A stretch of 46,291 nucleotides of DNA from Sphingobacteriales bacterium (GTDB taxonomy: Bacteria; Bacteroidota; Bacteroidia; Chitinophagales; UBA2359). The position numbers and the translations under genes are program-made. The notes under the pieces were generated by a model. It had not been told where the DNA came from. It worked only from the letters and a program-made list of their open reading frames with translations, and did not search any database. Shown here in pieces: positions 18,379-26,844 of this stretch. Within the stretch, counting starts at the first letter, position 1; each line of letters starts with the position of its first letter. The stretch lies in NCBI GenBank assembly GCA_016718845.1, contig JADKCK010000112.1, positions 1 through 46,291 of the forward strand, in the 5' to 3' direction.

Positions 18379-18879
18379 TTATTCGGTTGGTGGTATGCTG
18401 TCGGTATTTGCTTCGGTTTTAAGTTTAGTTGGTTTTGCAAAAAACTGACCTATTTCTTTGGCTTTTTCGGTAAAGCCTGGGGTGTTGGTGCCGCTTTTGT
18501 ATTTGGTGTAGTTGTAATCAGTTAGGCTGTCTTGGTAGTTGTCGTAGTCGTGGACAATTTTTAGGTTGCTCATCATTTTTGCTATATTTTCGATGCGTAG
18601 CAAACGGGTATCGGCAAATTTGCGGGTGTTGTAATCGGCTTCAAAGGCTACCCAATCTACATCGGGCGAGCGTAGGTTGGGCGATACAATAGCGTAATCC
18701 ATTATTTTGTTAGCAAACAGTTTGTTTTGCTCGTTAATACTGCCAAAGCGTTGGCGTTCTTCGTCGCTTAGGTTGGTGCTTAACTGCAATAATACGGCTT
18801 CGATAATGCTTAGGGCATCGTCAACTTTTTGTTGTTCTTCGGTACTTGGGTGTTTTTGCCCGAAATTGTTAATTGGCAT
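18379..18879 (-). CDS. Hypothetical protein, 166 residues
   Basis: A soluble, mostly helical, acidic protein with no signal peptide or membrane segment. Visible pieces are a helix with LSTNLSDEERQRFGSI, a conserved-looking NKIMDYAIVSPNLRSPDVDW, and a C-terminal TKYKSGTNTPGFTEKAKEIG before a low-complexity tail. From memory, similar proteins of about 160 residues with a LS.EER...G motif are common but uncharacterised in Bacteroidota; this is recollection, not a search. It is a single gene with a terminator at 18329-18357 and a -7 box (TAATTTTG) at 18950-18957. No function is proposed. Confidence 0.8.
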   Translation of the reverse strand: MPINNFGQKHPSTEEQQKVDDALSIIEAVLLQLSTNLSDEERQRFGSINEQNKLFANKIMDYAIVSPNLRSPDVDWVAFEADYNTRKFADTRLLRIENIAKMMSNLKIVHDYDNYQDSLTDYNYTKYKSGTNTPGFTEKAKEIGQFFAKPTKLKTEANTDSIPPTE

Positions 18880-18949
18880 AGACTTTTAATTTAAAATGAT
18901 AAAAAGATGGCAGCACTTTATGTGCTTACTATAATAAACGTATGTCTTG

Positions 18950-18957
18950 CAAAATTA
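18950..18957 (-). promoter_or_regulatory. -7 box for the gene at 18379
   Basis: The minus strand reads TAATTTTG, about 70 bases upstream of the ATG at 18879. It is divergent from the plus-strand box at 19030. Confidence 0.4.
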
Positions 18958-19029
18958 GTTCGTTACGGCTTGTTTTTCTTCAAAAAAATTAAAAACAAGG
19001 CATTTATCTTTCATCTGCCCAAAAAATTG

Positions 19030-19037
19030 TACCTTTG
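19030..19037 (+). promoter_or_regulatory. -7 box for the polysaccharide group
   Basis: TACCTTTG, an exact TAnnTTTG match, 103 bases upstream of the ATG at 19141. The -33 position has no clear TTTG. Confidence 0.45.
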
Positions 19038-19140
19038 TTGTGTTTAACCTACCTATTAGGCGCTTGGCACAACAATTGCTTGCTTATGGTAGCCTAGTTT
19101 TAAGCCTGTATTTTTTATTTGTTTATCACAACCAACCGAT

Positions 19141-20595
19141 ATGTCGCACAAACCTATTTCGGAGCAAACATTTGCCGAAAACCTACGTAATTTTATTTTA
19201 AGCCCGTACATATACATCGTACTATTAGCTGCTACCTTGGGCATTGGCTATTTAATAGGCACACAAGGTTTAAAAACGGGTGTGTTGTTAATGGGTGCAT
19301 TGGTGGGCTTGCCTATATTAATTGGCAGTTTAGCCGATTTGCGTTTTGGCATTATAGTAGTACTTATTTTTGGTTATTTTTTGATGGGCATAAAACGCAT
19401 GGTTGGCGGCGACTTACCTTTGGGTATTTTGTTAGATGTGATGATGCTGGTACTGTTTATTGGTTTGCTTATAAAACAACTAAGGCACAACGACTGGCGA
19501 TTTATGAACAATGCCACTGTTTTTTTGGTCATCATCTGGATAATTTTTAACCTCATCGAGCTGTTTAACCCCGTAGCCGCCTCGCGCGAGGCATGGTTTT
19601 ATACCGTTAGGGGCATGGCAGGTTTAACCGCTTTGTTTATCATTGCCCTCGATACCTTTAACTCGCTTTCGTTTATTAAACTAGTGGTTAAAATATTTGT
19701 GGGCTTAGCACTTTTGGCTGCTTTGTACGGCATTTGGCAAGAGTTTATGGGCTTTAACCAAGCCGAGTTAGCCTGGATTTACGAAGACCCTAAACGATTT
19801 GAGCTAATTTTTCAGTTTGGGCGTTTCCGTATTTTCTCGTTTCTCTCCGACCCCACCGCCTACGGCATTTTAATGGCATACATGAGCATGTTTTGTCTTG
19901 TACTGGCAACGGGTCCGTATAGTAATACTAAGCGGGCTATGCTTGCTTTTTTTGGCGTGTTAATGTTGCTTCCGGTAGGTTATGCAGGCACGCGCACTGC
20001 CTATGTGTTGGTCCCGGCGGCGGTATTTTTTTATGTTCTTATCAACCCAAGTCGTCGAGTATTAACCATAGCGGGCGTGTTTTTACTTTTTGGCATGGCT
20101 TTGGTTATGAAATCAACAAGCAACCCCATCATCTACCGCATTCAAAGTGCCTTTACCCCCAAAGAAGATGCCTCGATGCAATTGCGCCTCGACAATCAAA
20201 AGTTTATCCAACCCTTTATACAAACACATGCCTTAGGCGGTGGCTTAGGCAGCACGGGTGTGTGGGGCAAGCGTTTTTCGCCCGACAATATGCTTTCTAA
20301 TTTTCCGCCCGACAGTGGTTTTGTTCGCACAGCCGTTGAGCAAGGTTGGTTAGGTTTGCTACTGTATTGCCTGCTGCTATTTGTAGCCATGGCAACAAGC
20401 GTGCATTACTACATACGCCTGCACAACCCGGTTATCAAAAACCTATACCAAGCCCTTTTAATTTTATTATTTAGCTTGGTATTGGCAAATTACCCACAAG
20501 AAGCAATTATTTTGTTGCCCAATAGCGTAATTTTTTACCTTACATTGGCAGCCCTAGTTAGGCTAAAAGATTTTGACGAAAAACCCGTTGATTAA
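19141..20595 (+). CDS. O-antigen ligase/polymerase-like membrane protein
   Basis: 484 residues with about ten to twelve hydrophobic segments (YIYIVLLAATLGIGYLIG, AVFFYVLINPSRRVLTIAGV, NLYQALLILLFSLVLANY). A long hydrophilic loop at about residues 330-400 contains LGGGLGSTG and PDSGFVRTAVEQGWLGLLLY. This loop followed by the (D/H)..(F/L)....E.G..G motif is typical of the Wzy_C/O-antigen ligase superfamily, which transfers or polymerises undecaprenyl-linked glycans in the inner membrane. It is followed on the same strand by a family 2 glycosyltransferase and a TolC-like protein, which supports a role in surface polysaccharide. Whether it is a ligase or polymerase cannot be told. Confidence 0.85.
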   Translation: MSHKPISEQTFAENLRNFILSPYIYIVLLAATLGIGYLIGTQGLKTGVLLMGALVGLPILIGSLADLRFGIIVVLIFGYFLMGIKRMVGGDLPLGILLDVMMLVLFIGLLIKQLRHNDWRFMNNATVFLVIIWIIFNLIELFNPVAASREAWFYTVRGMAGLTALFIIALDTFNSLSFIKLVVKIFVGLALLAALYGIWQEFMGFNQAELAWIYEDPKRFELIFQFGRFRIFSFLSDPTAYGILMAYMSMFCLVLATGPYSNTKRAMLAFFGVLMLLPVGYAGTRTAYVLVPAAVFFYVLINPSRRVLTIAGVFLLFGMALVMKSTSNPIIYRIQSAFTPKEDASMQLRLDNQKFIQPFIQTHALGGGLGSTGVWGKRFSPDNMLSNFPPDSGFVRTAVEQGWLGLLLYCLLLFVAMATSVHYYIRLHNPVIKNLYQALLILLFSLVLANYPQEAIILLPNSVIFYLTLAALVRLKDFDEKPVD

Positions 20596-20610
20596 TGGTA
20601 CCTTGTAACT

Positions 20611-20667
20611 AAATTCCCCTCTTGGGAGGGGCAGGGTAAATAAATTCCCCTCTTGGGAGGGGCAGGG
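20611..20667. repeat. Two direct copies of a CCCCTCTTGGGAGGGG hairpin
   Basis: AAATTCCCCTCTTGGGAGGG is present at 20611 and again at 20643, offset by 32 bp. Each forms a perfect 6 bp GC stem with a TTGG loop. The position just after the stop at 20595 would suit transcript stabilisation or partial termination. Confidence 0.65.
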
Positions 20668-20738
20668 GTGGGTAAAAGTAAGTTGTAGAAAGCCCCAAAT
20701 CAAAATCACTTAAACAATCACTAAAACGGTTTGCGCCT

Positions 20739-20793
20739 GCCCCGCTTGACGCGGAATATGTCTTTTTTGGGGGTGATGCTTGGCACTCCCTAA
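20739..20793. repeat. 55-base dispersed element, copy 1
   Basis: Begins GCCCCGCTTGACGCGGAA, then a T run and GGGGGTGATGCTTGGCACTC. It forms two small hairpins, CCGC...GCGG and GGGGGTG...CACTCCC. A second copy is at 28469-28523, with about 48 of 55 bases shared. Confidence 0.75.
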
Positions 20794-20937
20794 TTTGTAC
20801 AGTTGGGGGCACCCCCAGAACAAAGCAAGCGCAGCCAACAATCAAACACTTATACCCAAATATACAGCTATTTGCCATCCTCCATGCAAATCAAGCTGCA
20901 AAACCAACCTCTTCTTCAATAAAAAAATAACAATGTT

Positions 20938-21786
20938 ATGTTAAACAGATTATTTATCCCAGATTGGGTAAAAGCCCACAACCACAACTATAGCCAATAC
21001 GACCAAATACCCGATGCCTTATTCGAGCAAATAAAAACAGATATGGCTCGGTTCAGAGATGTACAAGACCCCGAAGTAAGCATTATTGTACCCGCTTATA
21101 ACGAAGAAAAAGATTTATTAAAAACCCTATCGTCTTTATCAAAAAACAAAAGCCCTTACCGCACCGAGTTAATTGTGGTAAACAACAACTCAAAAGACCA
21201 CACCCAAAGCATTTTAGACCGTTGCGGCGTGCCAAGCCTTTTTGAGCGCAAACAAGGCGTAGGTTATGCCCGCCAAACAGGTATGGAAATGGCAAGGGGC
21301 AAATACATTTTAAATGCCGACTCGGACAGCATTTACCCGCCCGACTGGGGCGTGGCGTATGTAGATACCCTCAAAAATAATCCCGATGTGATGGTAACTT
21401 ATGGGCAATATGCCTTTATACCCAGCCCTGGCAATGGGCGCTCGGTGTTGCTGTTGCACGAAATGCTTGCCGAGCAGGTTTTTCGTCGTAGAAAAGGTAA
21501 ACAAGAAGCCATTAATGTGCTAGGTTTTAATTTTGCTTTTCGTAAGGCAGATGCCCTAAGTGTTGGCGGATTTCAGGAAGGAACCCTTAACCGCAAACTA
21601 ACAGGTCGCTGCGAAGATGGCTGGTTGGCATATCAATTAGCCGATTTGGGTAAAATACAACTAGTAAAAACCCCCGAGCGCGTATGGACAACCGACCGCC
21701 GATTGATGGCAGACGGTAGTTTGGTAAAAGCATTAATTAACCGAATTAGAATACACACAGGCAATATGGCACCTGCTCCAAGGTAA
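20938..21786 (+). CDS. Family 2 glycosyltransferase
   Basis: 282 residues with a GT-A fold. The nucleotide-binding start is SIIVPAYNEEKDLLKTLSSL, followed by LIVVNNNSKDHT. The metal-binding DXD-type motif is LNADSDSIYPPDWG (DSD). An acceptor-side CEDGWLAYQLADLG supplies the usual ED catalytic acid pair. No membrane segment is evident, so it is cytoplasmic or peripheral. It probably builds a lipid-linked glycan for the polysaccharide group with the O-antigen ligase-like protein upstream. An alternative ATG lies five bases earlier out of frame. The donor sugar cannot be predicted. Confidence 0.9.
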   Translation: MLNRLFIPDWVKAHNHNYSQYDQIPDALFEQIKTDMARFRDVQDPEVSIIVPAYNEEKDLLKTLSSLSKNKSPYRTELIVVNNNSKDHTQSILDRCGVPSLFERKQGVGYARQTGMEMARGKYILNADSDSIYPPDWGVAYVDTLKNNPDVMVTYGQYAFIPSPGNGRSVLLLHEMLAEQVFRRRKGKQEAINVLGFNFAFRKADALSVGGFQEGTLNRKLTGRCEDGWLAYQLADLGKIQLVKTPERVWTTDRRLMADGSLVKALINRIRIHTGNMAPAPR

Positions 21787-22017
21787 TATTGGCAGATTAT
21801 TTTGGTACCGAATAGGCTTGCACTTTTGTGGCATGTTATTTTGTTTTTGTGTTATACAAAGCTCAATGTAGTCAAGTTTGTTGTTAATTTTAAGTTTTGC
21901 ACGGTTTTTGTTTTTACAGCAAACACGACTATTATTCTGCTAAAAATTAGTCAAGTATTGCACAAACTGTATAGTCATGTTTGTACCATATAGTACTAAG
22001 TAAACTTAAAAGCCAAA

Positions 22018-22710
22018 ATGCGTTTTATATATTGCCTTCTATTTTTTCTATTCGCCACCAATTTGTATGCCCAACGAGCCAATTTCGATAAAATTGTTTA
22101 TCCGTTGGACATGCGTGCCAAAGACTTTAAAGAGGTATTGGTACAATTAGCTTGGTTAAACAACCCCAACAACGACAACTTAAGCAAAAGTATTATTATT
22201 GAGCGCGATAAAGTAAAACTAGAAAAACAAAGTTGGATGAATGGCGTTACTACCTCGTTTAACTTAAACGAGGGTAATTTTTCGCAACAAGCCAATGGTT
22301 TTTTCCCGATTTATAACCTCAATGCAAGCATTACACTTGGCACTATTTTGAGCACTCCTACCAAAGTAAAAATAGCCAAACAAAACGTACAAATAGCCGA
22401 AAACAAGGTTAATCAGCAAAAGTTGCAGCTACGTGCCGAGGTATTGCGCCGTTATCAAACCTACCTATCGAGCATCGAGATACTAAAAGTGCGCACCCAA
22501 GCCGTTGAGGATATGCGGGTAATGCAAACCATGGTTATCCGAAAATTTGAACAAGGTTTGGCAACCGTTGAAGAATACACACAGGCGCTAAAATCGTATA
22601 ACGAAACAATTGAGGGCAAAACTGCCGCCGAAAACGACATTGCCATAGCTAAAATAAGCATCGAAGAGATGATTGGCATGACCTTAGAGGAGATACAAGC
22701 ACTTAGATAA
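22018..22710 (+). CDS. Short TolC-like outer-membrane channel protein
   Basis: 230 residues with a signal peptide (MRFIYCLLFFLFATNLYAQ). The second half is long amphipathic helix typical of TolC barrels (RAEVLRRYQTYLSSIEIL, VIRKFEQGLATVEEYTQALK). The middle IYNLNASITLGTIL resembles a barrel hairpin. It is about half a normal TolC (compare 470 residues at 30321-31733), so it may be a single-repeat form that works as a hexamer or a shortened derivative. The reading frame is intact. It closes the polysaccharide group and is followed by a strong terminator, which suggests a role in polysaccharide export; that is inference. Confidence 0.7.
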   Translation: MRFIYCLLFFLFATNLYAQRANFDKIVYPLDMRAKDFKEVLVQLAWLNNPNNDNLSKSIIIERDKVKLEKQSWMNGVTTSFNLNEGNFSQQANGFFPIYNLNASITLGTILSTPTKVKIAKQNVQIAENKVNQQKLQLRAEVLRRYQTYLSSIEILKVRTQAVEDMRVMQTMVIRKFEQGLATVEEYTQALKSYNETIEGKTAAENDIAIAKISIEEMIGMTLEEIQALR

Positions 22711-22723
22711 TCTACAAAAAATA

Positions 22724-22777
22724 ACAACACAAAACGGCTAAACAATGCAATGCACTGTTTAGCCGTTTTGTTGTTGT
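22724..22777. terminator. Bidirectional hairpin terminator
   Basis: Long inverted repeat with the core AAAACGGCTAAACA / TGTTTAGCCGTTTT, extended by ACAAC/GTTGT, around an 11-base loop. It sits between convergent genes ending at 22710 (plus) and 22842 (minus) and has A/T runs on both sides. Confidence 0.85.
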
Positions 22778-22841
22778 GTTAATATAGCCAATTAAGCAAT
22801 CAATTATTAAACAAGCATTTGATTACCTCATCCTGCAAAGA

Positions 22842-24266
22842 TTATTTATTTAGTTCTTGTATTTTTTCTAAAAGCCATTGTTTATGCACAAGCGGCTCCA
22901 TGCTGCTCATTTCGGTTAATAAGTTGTCGGCTGTTTTTTTCTTTTTTTCTTTACACCTAATTAGGCGTTTTAGCACATTTATAAAGTTTTTGTACGACAA
23001 GTTGTTGTATTCCGACAATTGTTTTTCGCGCAGCACAAACACCCTAAAACTCTCTAAATTGGCATTAAGTGCCATAAATTCGCTTAGTTCGTAATAGGTT
23101 TTACACAGCAATGCCCGGTAATTAAGCCCATAATAGGGGTCTATGGGGTTAATTTTCATTAAGCAAAACAAGGCTTCATCATACTCTTTTCGGTCAAAAT
23201 GCAATGCGGCTAAGGTATAATTAAACACGGTTTCTTTTATATCGAGGGGTAATTTTGGGGCATATTTGTAAATAAAATCTTGTGTCCAGTCGTATTCTTT
23301 CAATTTCAAAGCAGTTATCACTATGTTTTTATAGTGATTTGGCATAAAAAAGTTATCTACCAGCAACATTTGTTCGGCGAGCATCACTTTATACAAATCA
23401 AAAATTTCGTGCAAGTATTTATCTTGCCCGCTTTTAATTTTTTTAGTACAATAATTTGTTAGCCAAGCATATATGTCGCGTTTATCATCATCCGATAAAA
23501 TATCCGAGTTTTTGCTTATTAGTTGTTTAATTTTTTTGTAATAAGTTTCATCGCCCGATTTTAGTAAGTTTAGTACATTTTTATAGATGGTAATAAAGTT
23601 ATTTTCTAAATCTGGTCGTTGCTGTAACAACAATAAAATTTCGTCTATTAAGGTAAAATTAAATTTTTCGCCTAATACATCTTGTCGGTTTAAAGCGGCA
23701 CAAGCATATTTTAGTTTGCTTGCAATATAAAGCACATCTAAAGAATCGAGTACCTGCTGTAAGCCGCTTTCTTGTAACCTATTGTTATTAATTACATTGT
23801 AGTTAAACGACTGTTTTGTTAGTTCGTGTTGATGAAGAAAATTAGGAATTATTTGCTCTTTTTGCTCTGTTGATTTTTTGATAGCCTCGTCCAGTTCTTT
23901 TCTAAACAGCCCGTTTAGCCCTTTTTTTACCAGGCTTTTCAAATAAATCTCCGACCTATATTGCTCAAAGTCTTCTTGTAAACAATCAATAGTAAAAAAA
24001 TCTTCTACCAATTTGCTCAACTGCGACATAACTACCCGAAGTGCAGCATCTTGTTTTTGTTGATCCGGGAATAGCTGCTTTATTATATTTTCTTTTTCAA
24101 GAACGCTATTATTTATATACGATGGGTATTCTTGTTTTATAATATTAAATAAATCAAGCACTTTCTCGTTTTTATTGTAGATAGGCAAGTGCAAATAGGC
24201 ATCTAATCGGTTCAAATCCTTGAACGATATAGTTTTTAATATTTCTATTAGCTTACTTTTTAGCAT
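22842..24266 (-). CDS. Helical-repeat protein of unknown function
   Basis: 474 residues, almost entirely alpha-helical, no signal peptide or membrane segment. The N-terminus (LKTISFKDLNRLDAYLHLPI, YNKNEKVLDLFNII, LFPDQQKQDAALRVVMSQL) matches my recollection of an uncharacterised family frequent in Saprospiria-type Bacteroidota: a helical N-terminal domain followed by TPR-like pairs. Later segments such as FNYTLAALHFDRKEYDEALF and NYRALLCKTYYELSEF have TPR character. It is a single gene, convergent with the polysaccharide group. A scaffold or interaction role is inference. Confidence 0.8.
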   Translation of the reverse strand: MLKSKLIEILKTISFKDLNRLDAYLHLPIYNKNEKVLDLFNIIKQEYPSYINNSVLEKENIIKQLFPDQQKQDAALRVVMSQLSKLVEDFFTIDCLQEDFEQYRSEIYLKSLVKKGLNGLFRKELDEAIKKSTEQKEQIIPNFLHQHELTKQSFNYNVINNNRLQESGLQQVLDSLDVLYIASKLKYACAALNRQDVLGEKFNFTLIDEILLLLQQRPDLENNFITIYKNVLNLLKSGDETYYKKIKQLISKNSDILSDDDKRDIYAWLTNYCTKKIKSGQDKYLHEIFDLYKVMLAEQMLLVDNFFMPNHYKNIVITALKLKEYDWTQDFIYKYAPKLPLDIKETVFNYTLAALHFDRKEYDEALFCLMKINPIDPYYGLNYRALLCKTYYELSEFMALNANLESFRVFVLREKQLSEYNNLSYKNFINVLKRLIRCKEKKKKTADNLLTEMSSMEPLVHKQWLLEKIQELNK

Positions 24267-24462
24267 TTTTTATTTTTATAAAACATTTTAGTTAAACGCA
24301 ATTGTATACACTCTAACCTACTAAATCCGTTTTGTGCCTACAATTAAATAGCATTTAGACCTTTGACAGCAGGCACAGCTATAAAGTCACAACAAAACAA
24401 TATTTTTATTGTTTTATAAAATTAGGACTTGGCTAAAAATAGCAGTTACTACCCAAGTTTTT

Positions 24463-25014
24463 TTATTGTATTGGCGATTGATACGTTTTTTGGAATTGCT
24501 CCCACGAAATACCTTTTACATAAGCATTTTGCCCAAAGAAGTTCAAAATCTGGTCGAGTGTTTTGGCATCGCGGTAGCCGGGTAATGTTTGTATTTTGTT
24601 AAATTTTTCGTCCATAAACACTATCGAGGGATAACTCATTTTGCCGTCGAGTAGAGTTACTGCCAATTCATTCGAGCCGCCCCTGCCTTGTGGCACATAT
24701 TTAAAGATCATGTCACCTACGTGTATGGTGTCGCGGGTTTCGGCATTAAGGCGCACAGCATAATAATTTTTGCTAATGTATTTTGCTACTTCGGGATGCT
24801 GAAAAGTAGTAGCGTCCATTTTTTTACACCACCCGCACCAGTCGGTATATACGTCAATAATTACTTTACGTGGCTCTACGGCACTGCGTTTTACGGCTTC
24901 TTCAAACGACAGCCACTCGACTTTATCGCCCGATGCACCTGCATTTTGCACCGATGTAATGGGGTTAAAAACAACAAGAAGGCAAAGAACGAAAGATAAA
25001 ATAAACTTTTGCAT
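24463..25014 (-). CDS. Secreted thioredoxin-like protein (CGWC)
   Basis: 183 residues from ATG 25014. The frame extends eight codons further, but MQKFILSFVLCLLVVFNPI begins a proper signal peptide. The thioredoxin core has DVYTDWCGWCKKMDATTF with both active-site cysteines and a cis-proline loop KMSYPSIVFMD. It probably acts in the periplasm in disulphide exchange or reduction. It is a close paralogue of the gene 103 bases upstream (25117-25668), which has the same length and the same ending pattern (FGQ...SW..F...Y.SP.Q). The pair probably forms one unit. Its partner substrate is unknown. Confidence 0.88.
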   Translation of the reverse strand: MQKFILSFVLCLLVVFNPITSVQNAGASGDKVEWLSFEEAVKRSAVEPRKVIIDVYTDWCGWCKKMDATTFQHPEVAKYISKNYYAVRLNAETRDTIHVGDMIFKYVPQGRGGSNELAVTLLDGKMSYPSIVFMDEKFNKIQTLPGYRDAKTLDQILNFFGQNAYVKGISWEQFQKTYQSPIQ

Positions 25015-25116
25015 GTTTTTTTTTAAAATAGTAAACACTAAGAAAATACGTTAGGATACAAAGCACTTAGTGTATTTAATGCTTTGAGTTAAAAAGTAAA
25101 AAATAATTTTTTAGGT

Positions 25117-25668
25117 TTATTGTTGCAAAGGCGATTTATACGAAGCGGCAAAATCGGCGAATGATACATTTTTTTTGTGGTTATCTTGCCCAAAATAGTT
25201 TAACACCATGTCAAACTTAGCTGCGTCCTGAAAACCCGGCAGGGCTTGTATCAATTGTTGTTGTTCGTCTAGCAAAACAATGGTTGGGTAGCTCATTCTG
25301 CCACCAAGCAATTCAAGGGCAAGCTCGTTGGCATTACCTTTTAGTCTGTAATTTTTTCCGCGAAACAAAATAGAATCGGCACGTTCGGCGTTTAACTTAA
25401 CAGCATAATAATTTTTGTTTACGTAGCTTGCCACAACGGGGTTTTTAAAGGTGCTTGCATCCATGCGCTTGCACCATCCACACCAATCGGTGTAAACATC
25501 TATCATTATTTTTTTAGGTTTTTTCTTGGCAGCTTTCTCTGCCTCTGTAATGGTCATCCATTCAATCTCTTTGTTTTCGTTTGCCAAAGTAGTGGGTTGT
25601 TTTTTTGTACAACCGTTTGTGGTTACTAATAACACAAAAACCAATAAAATCAATAAAATTTGTTTCAT
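25117..25668 (-). CDS. Thioredoxin-like lipoprotein (CGWC)
   Basis: 183 residues from ATG 25668. The frame runs upstream to 25722, but MKQILLILLVFVLLVTTNGC is a lipoprotein signal with the lipid-accepting Cys20, which fixes the start. The thioredoxin fold has DVYTDWCGWCKRMDASTF and the cis-proline RMSYPTIVLLD. It should be tethered in the periplasm, a membrane-bound twin of the soluble protein encoded just downstream. A TATCTTTG box at 25710-25717 precedes the pair. Together they look like a duplicated periplasmic reductase or isomerase. Confidence 0.88.
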   Translation of the reverse strand: MKQILLILLVFVLLVTTNGCTKKQPTTLANENKEIEWMTITEAEKAAKKKPKKIMIDVYTDWCGWCKRMDASTFKNPVVASYVNKNYYAVKLNAERADSILFRGKNYRLKGNANELALELLGGRMSYPTIVLLDEQQQLIQALPGFQDAAKFDMVLNYFGQDNHKKNVSFADFAASYKSPLQQ

Positions 25669-25709
25669 TTTTGTATAAAATATTGTTTGACAAAATACAA
25701 ATCGACACA

Positions 25710-25717
25710 CAAAGATA
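25710..25717 (-). promoter_or_regulatory. -7 box for the thioredoxin pair
   Basis: The minus strand reads TATCTTTG, exact TAnnTTTG, 41 bases upstream of the ATG at 25668. The 25669-26012 gap holds this box and the divergent one at 25814; I see no gene in it. Confidence 0.5.
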
Positions 25718-25813
25718 AGCAAAAAGTGCTACTTTAACTTACTATTTGCATCTTTAACACAAAATTTGTTTGTTTTTGGTTAATAATGGGGTATTTAAGA
25801 ACCGCAAAAAGCC

Positions 25814-25821
25814 TATCTTTG
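25814..25821 (+). promoter_or_regulatory. -7 box for the cyclophilin gene
   Basis: TATCTTTG on the plus strand, divergent to the box at 25710. The leader to the ATG at 26013 would be about 190 bases, which is long; no riboswitch-like structure was recognised in it. Confidence 0.4.
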
Positions 25822-26012
25822 CACCATTATTTGCTAACACCCACATAATTGGCTCTTAGTGAGCATTATGCATTACATAAAACAACAATACTTTGTTTTT
25901 TTTACATAAAAAAGCATCTTCTTTACGCCGCAGATTTACTTAATCCAAAACTACTTTTCGTATATTTTTATCCACTAAATATTTTCCATTTTAATTATCT
26001 CAATCAGCAATC

Positions 26013-26699
26013 ATGCAAAAAATTATTAATTATTTATTCATCTTTACCTTTGTAAGCCTATTGGGTAACACACCCGTTTGGGCACAAAAAGAAAAAACCG
26101 AAAAAGAATCAAAAGAGACTATGGTTATCATTAGTACCGAGTATGGCGATATGAAAATAAAGCTATACGACCAAACGCCTTATCACCGCGACAACTTTTT
26201 AAAGCTGGCTCGCCAAGGTTTTTACGATGGCACTTTGTTTCATCGTGTTATCAAAGATTTTATGATTCAGGGCGGCGACCCCGACTCGAAAAATGCCCAG
26301 CCATCGCAGCAATTGGGTATGGGCGGACCAGGTTATACCGTACCTGCCGAAATTAATCCCGATTTATTCCACAAAAAAGGGGTACTTTCGGCGGCTCGTA
26401 CCGGCGACCAAGGCAACCCGCAGCGTCGCTCGTCGGGTAGTCAGTTTTATGTAGTACAAGGTAAAACTGCCACCGAAGCCGAGCTAAAAGGCATGGAGTC
26501 GCGCGGGTTTGTGTTTTCTGATGCACAAAAAGAAGCCTACAAAACCGTAGGTGGCACTCCGTTTTTAGATGGTCAATACACCGTTTTTGGCGAAGTAGTA
26601 GAAGGTTTAGACGTAATTGACAAAATTGCAGCCACCCAAACTGCCCCCGGCGACCGACCACTAAAAGATGTTAAAATGACCGTTAAAGTTGTTGAATAA
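26013..26699 (+). CDS. Secreted peptidyl-prolyl cis-trans isomerase, cyclophilin type
   Basis: 228 residues with a signal peptide ending at PVWAQ. Cyclophilin motifs run in order: LYDQTPYHRDNFLKLARQGF, YDGTLFHRVIKDFMIQGGDP (the FHRVI..FMIQGGD catalytic core with Arg), GSQFYVVQGK, DGQYTVFGEVVEGLDVID. An insertion of about 35 residues lies between the GSQFYVVQGK strand and the DGQYTVFG strand, as in other Bacteroidota periplasmic cyclophilins from memory. It should assist folding of exported proteins. A hairpin terminator follows at 26792. Confidence 0.95.
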   Translation: MQKIINYLFIFTFVSLLGNTPVWAQKEKTEKESKETMVIISTEYGDMKIKLYDQTPYHRDNFLKLARQGFYDGTLFHRVIKDFMIQGGDPDSKNAQPSQQLGMGGPGYTVPAEINPDLFHKKGVLSAARTGDQGNPQRRSSGSQFYVVQGKTATEAELKGMESRGFVFSDAQKEAYKTVGGTPFLDGQYTVFGEVVEGLDVIDKIAATQTAPGDRPLKDVKMTVKVVE

Positions 26700-26791
26700 G
26701 CTTTGAAAATCGAGCCGTTTTTGTAGCTACTTTTTGTTTAGTATTAGCCAACAGATACAAAAACAATGGCTATCCACTCATCTTTCTTACA

Positions 26792-26830
26792 AAAAGCCTC
26801 GTTTTGTACCGTCAAGCGAGGCTTTTTTAA
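26792..26830 (+). terminator. Rho-independent terminator after the cyclophilin gene
   Basis: Stem AAAAAGCCTCG / CGAGGCTTTTT with a 15-base loop and a T run, 92 bases after the cyclophilin stop and just before the start of the next gene at 26845. Confidence 0.85.
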
Positions 26831-26844
26831 AAACATTATCTTCT

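Larger units (their letters stand above)
20596..20937. other. Intergenic stretch holding hairpin repeats
   Basis: 342 bases between the O-antigen ligase-like gene and the glycosyltransferase. It holds two CCCCTCTTGGGAGGGG hairpins (20611-20667), the 55-base dispersed element (20739-20793) and a TGGGGGCACCCCCA palindrome near 20803-20816. I see no coding region and no clear promoter. Confidence 0.6.

Noticed and set aside
25849..26055. 68-residue frame before the cyclophilin gene
   Set aside because: It overlaps the cyclophilin start, lies in the leader, and lacks protein-like composition.
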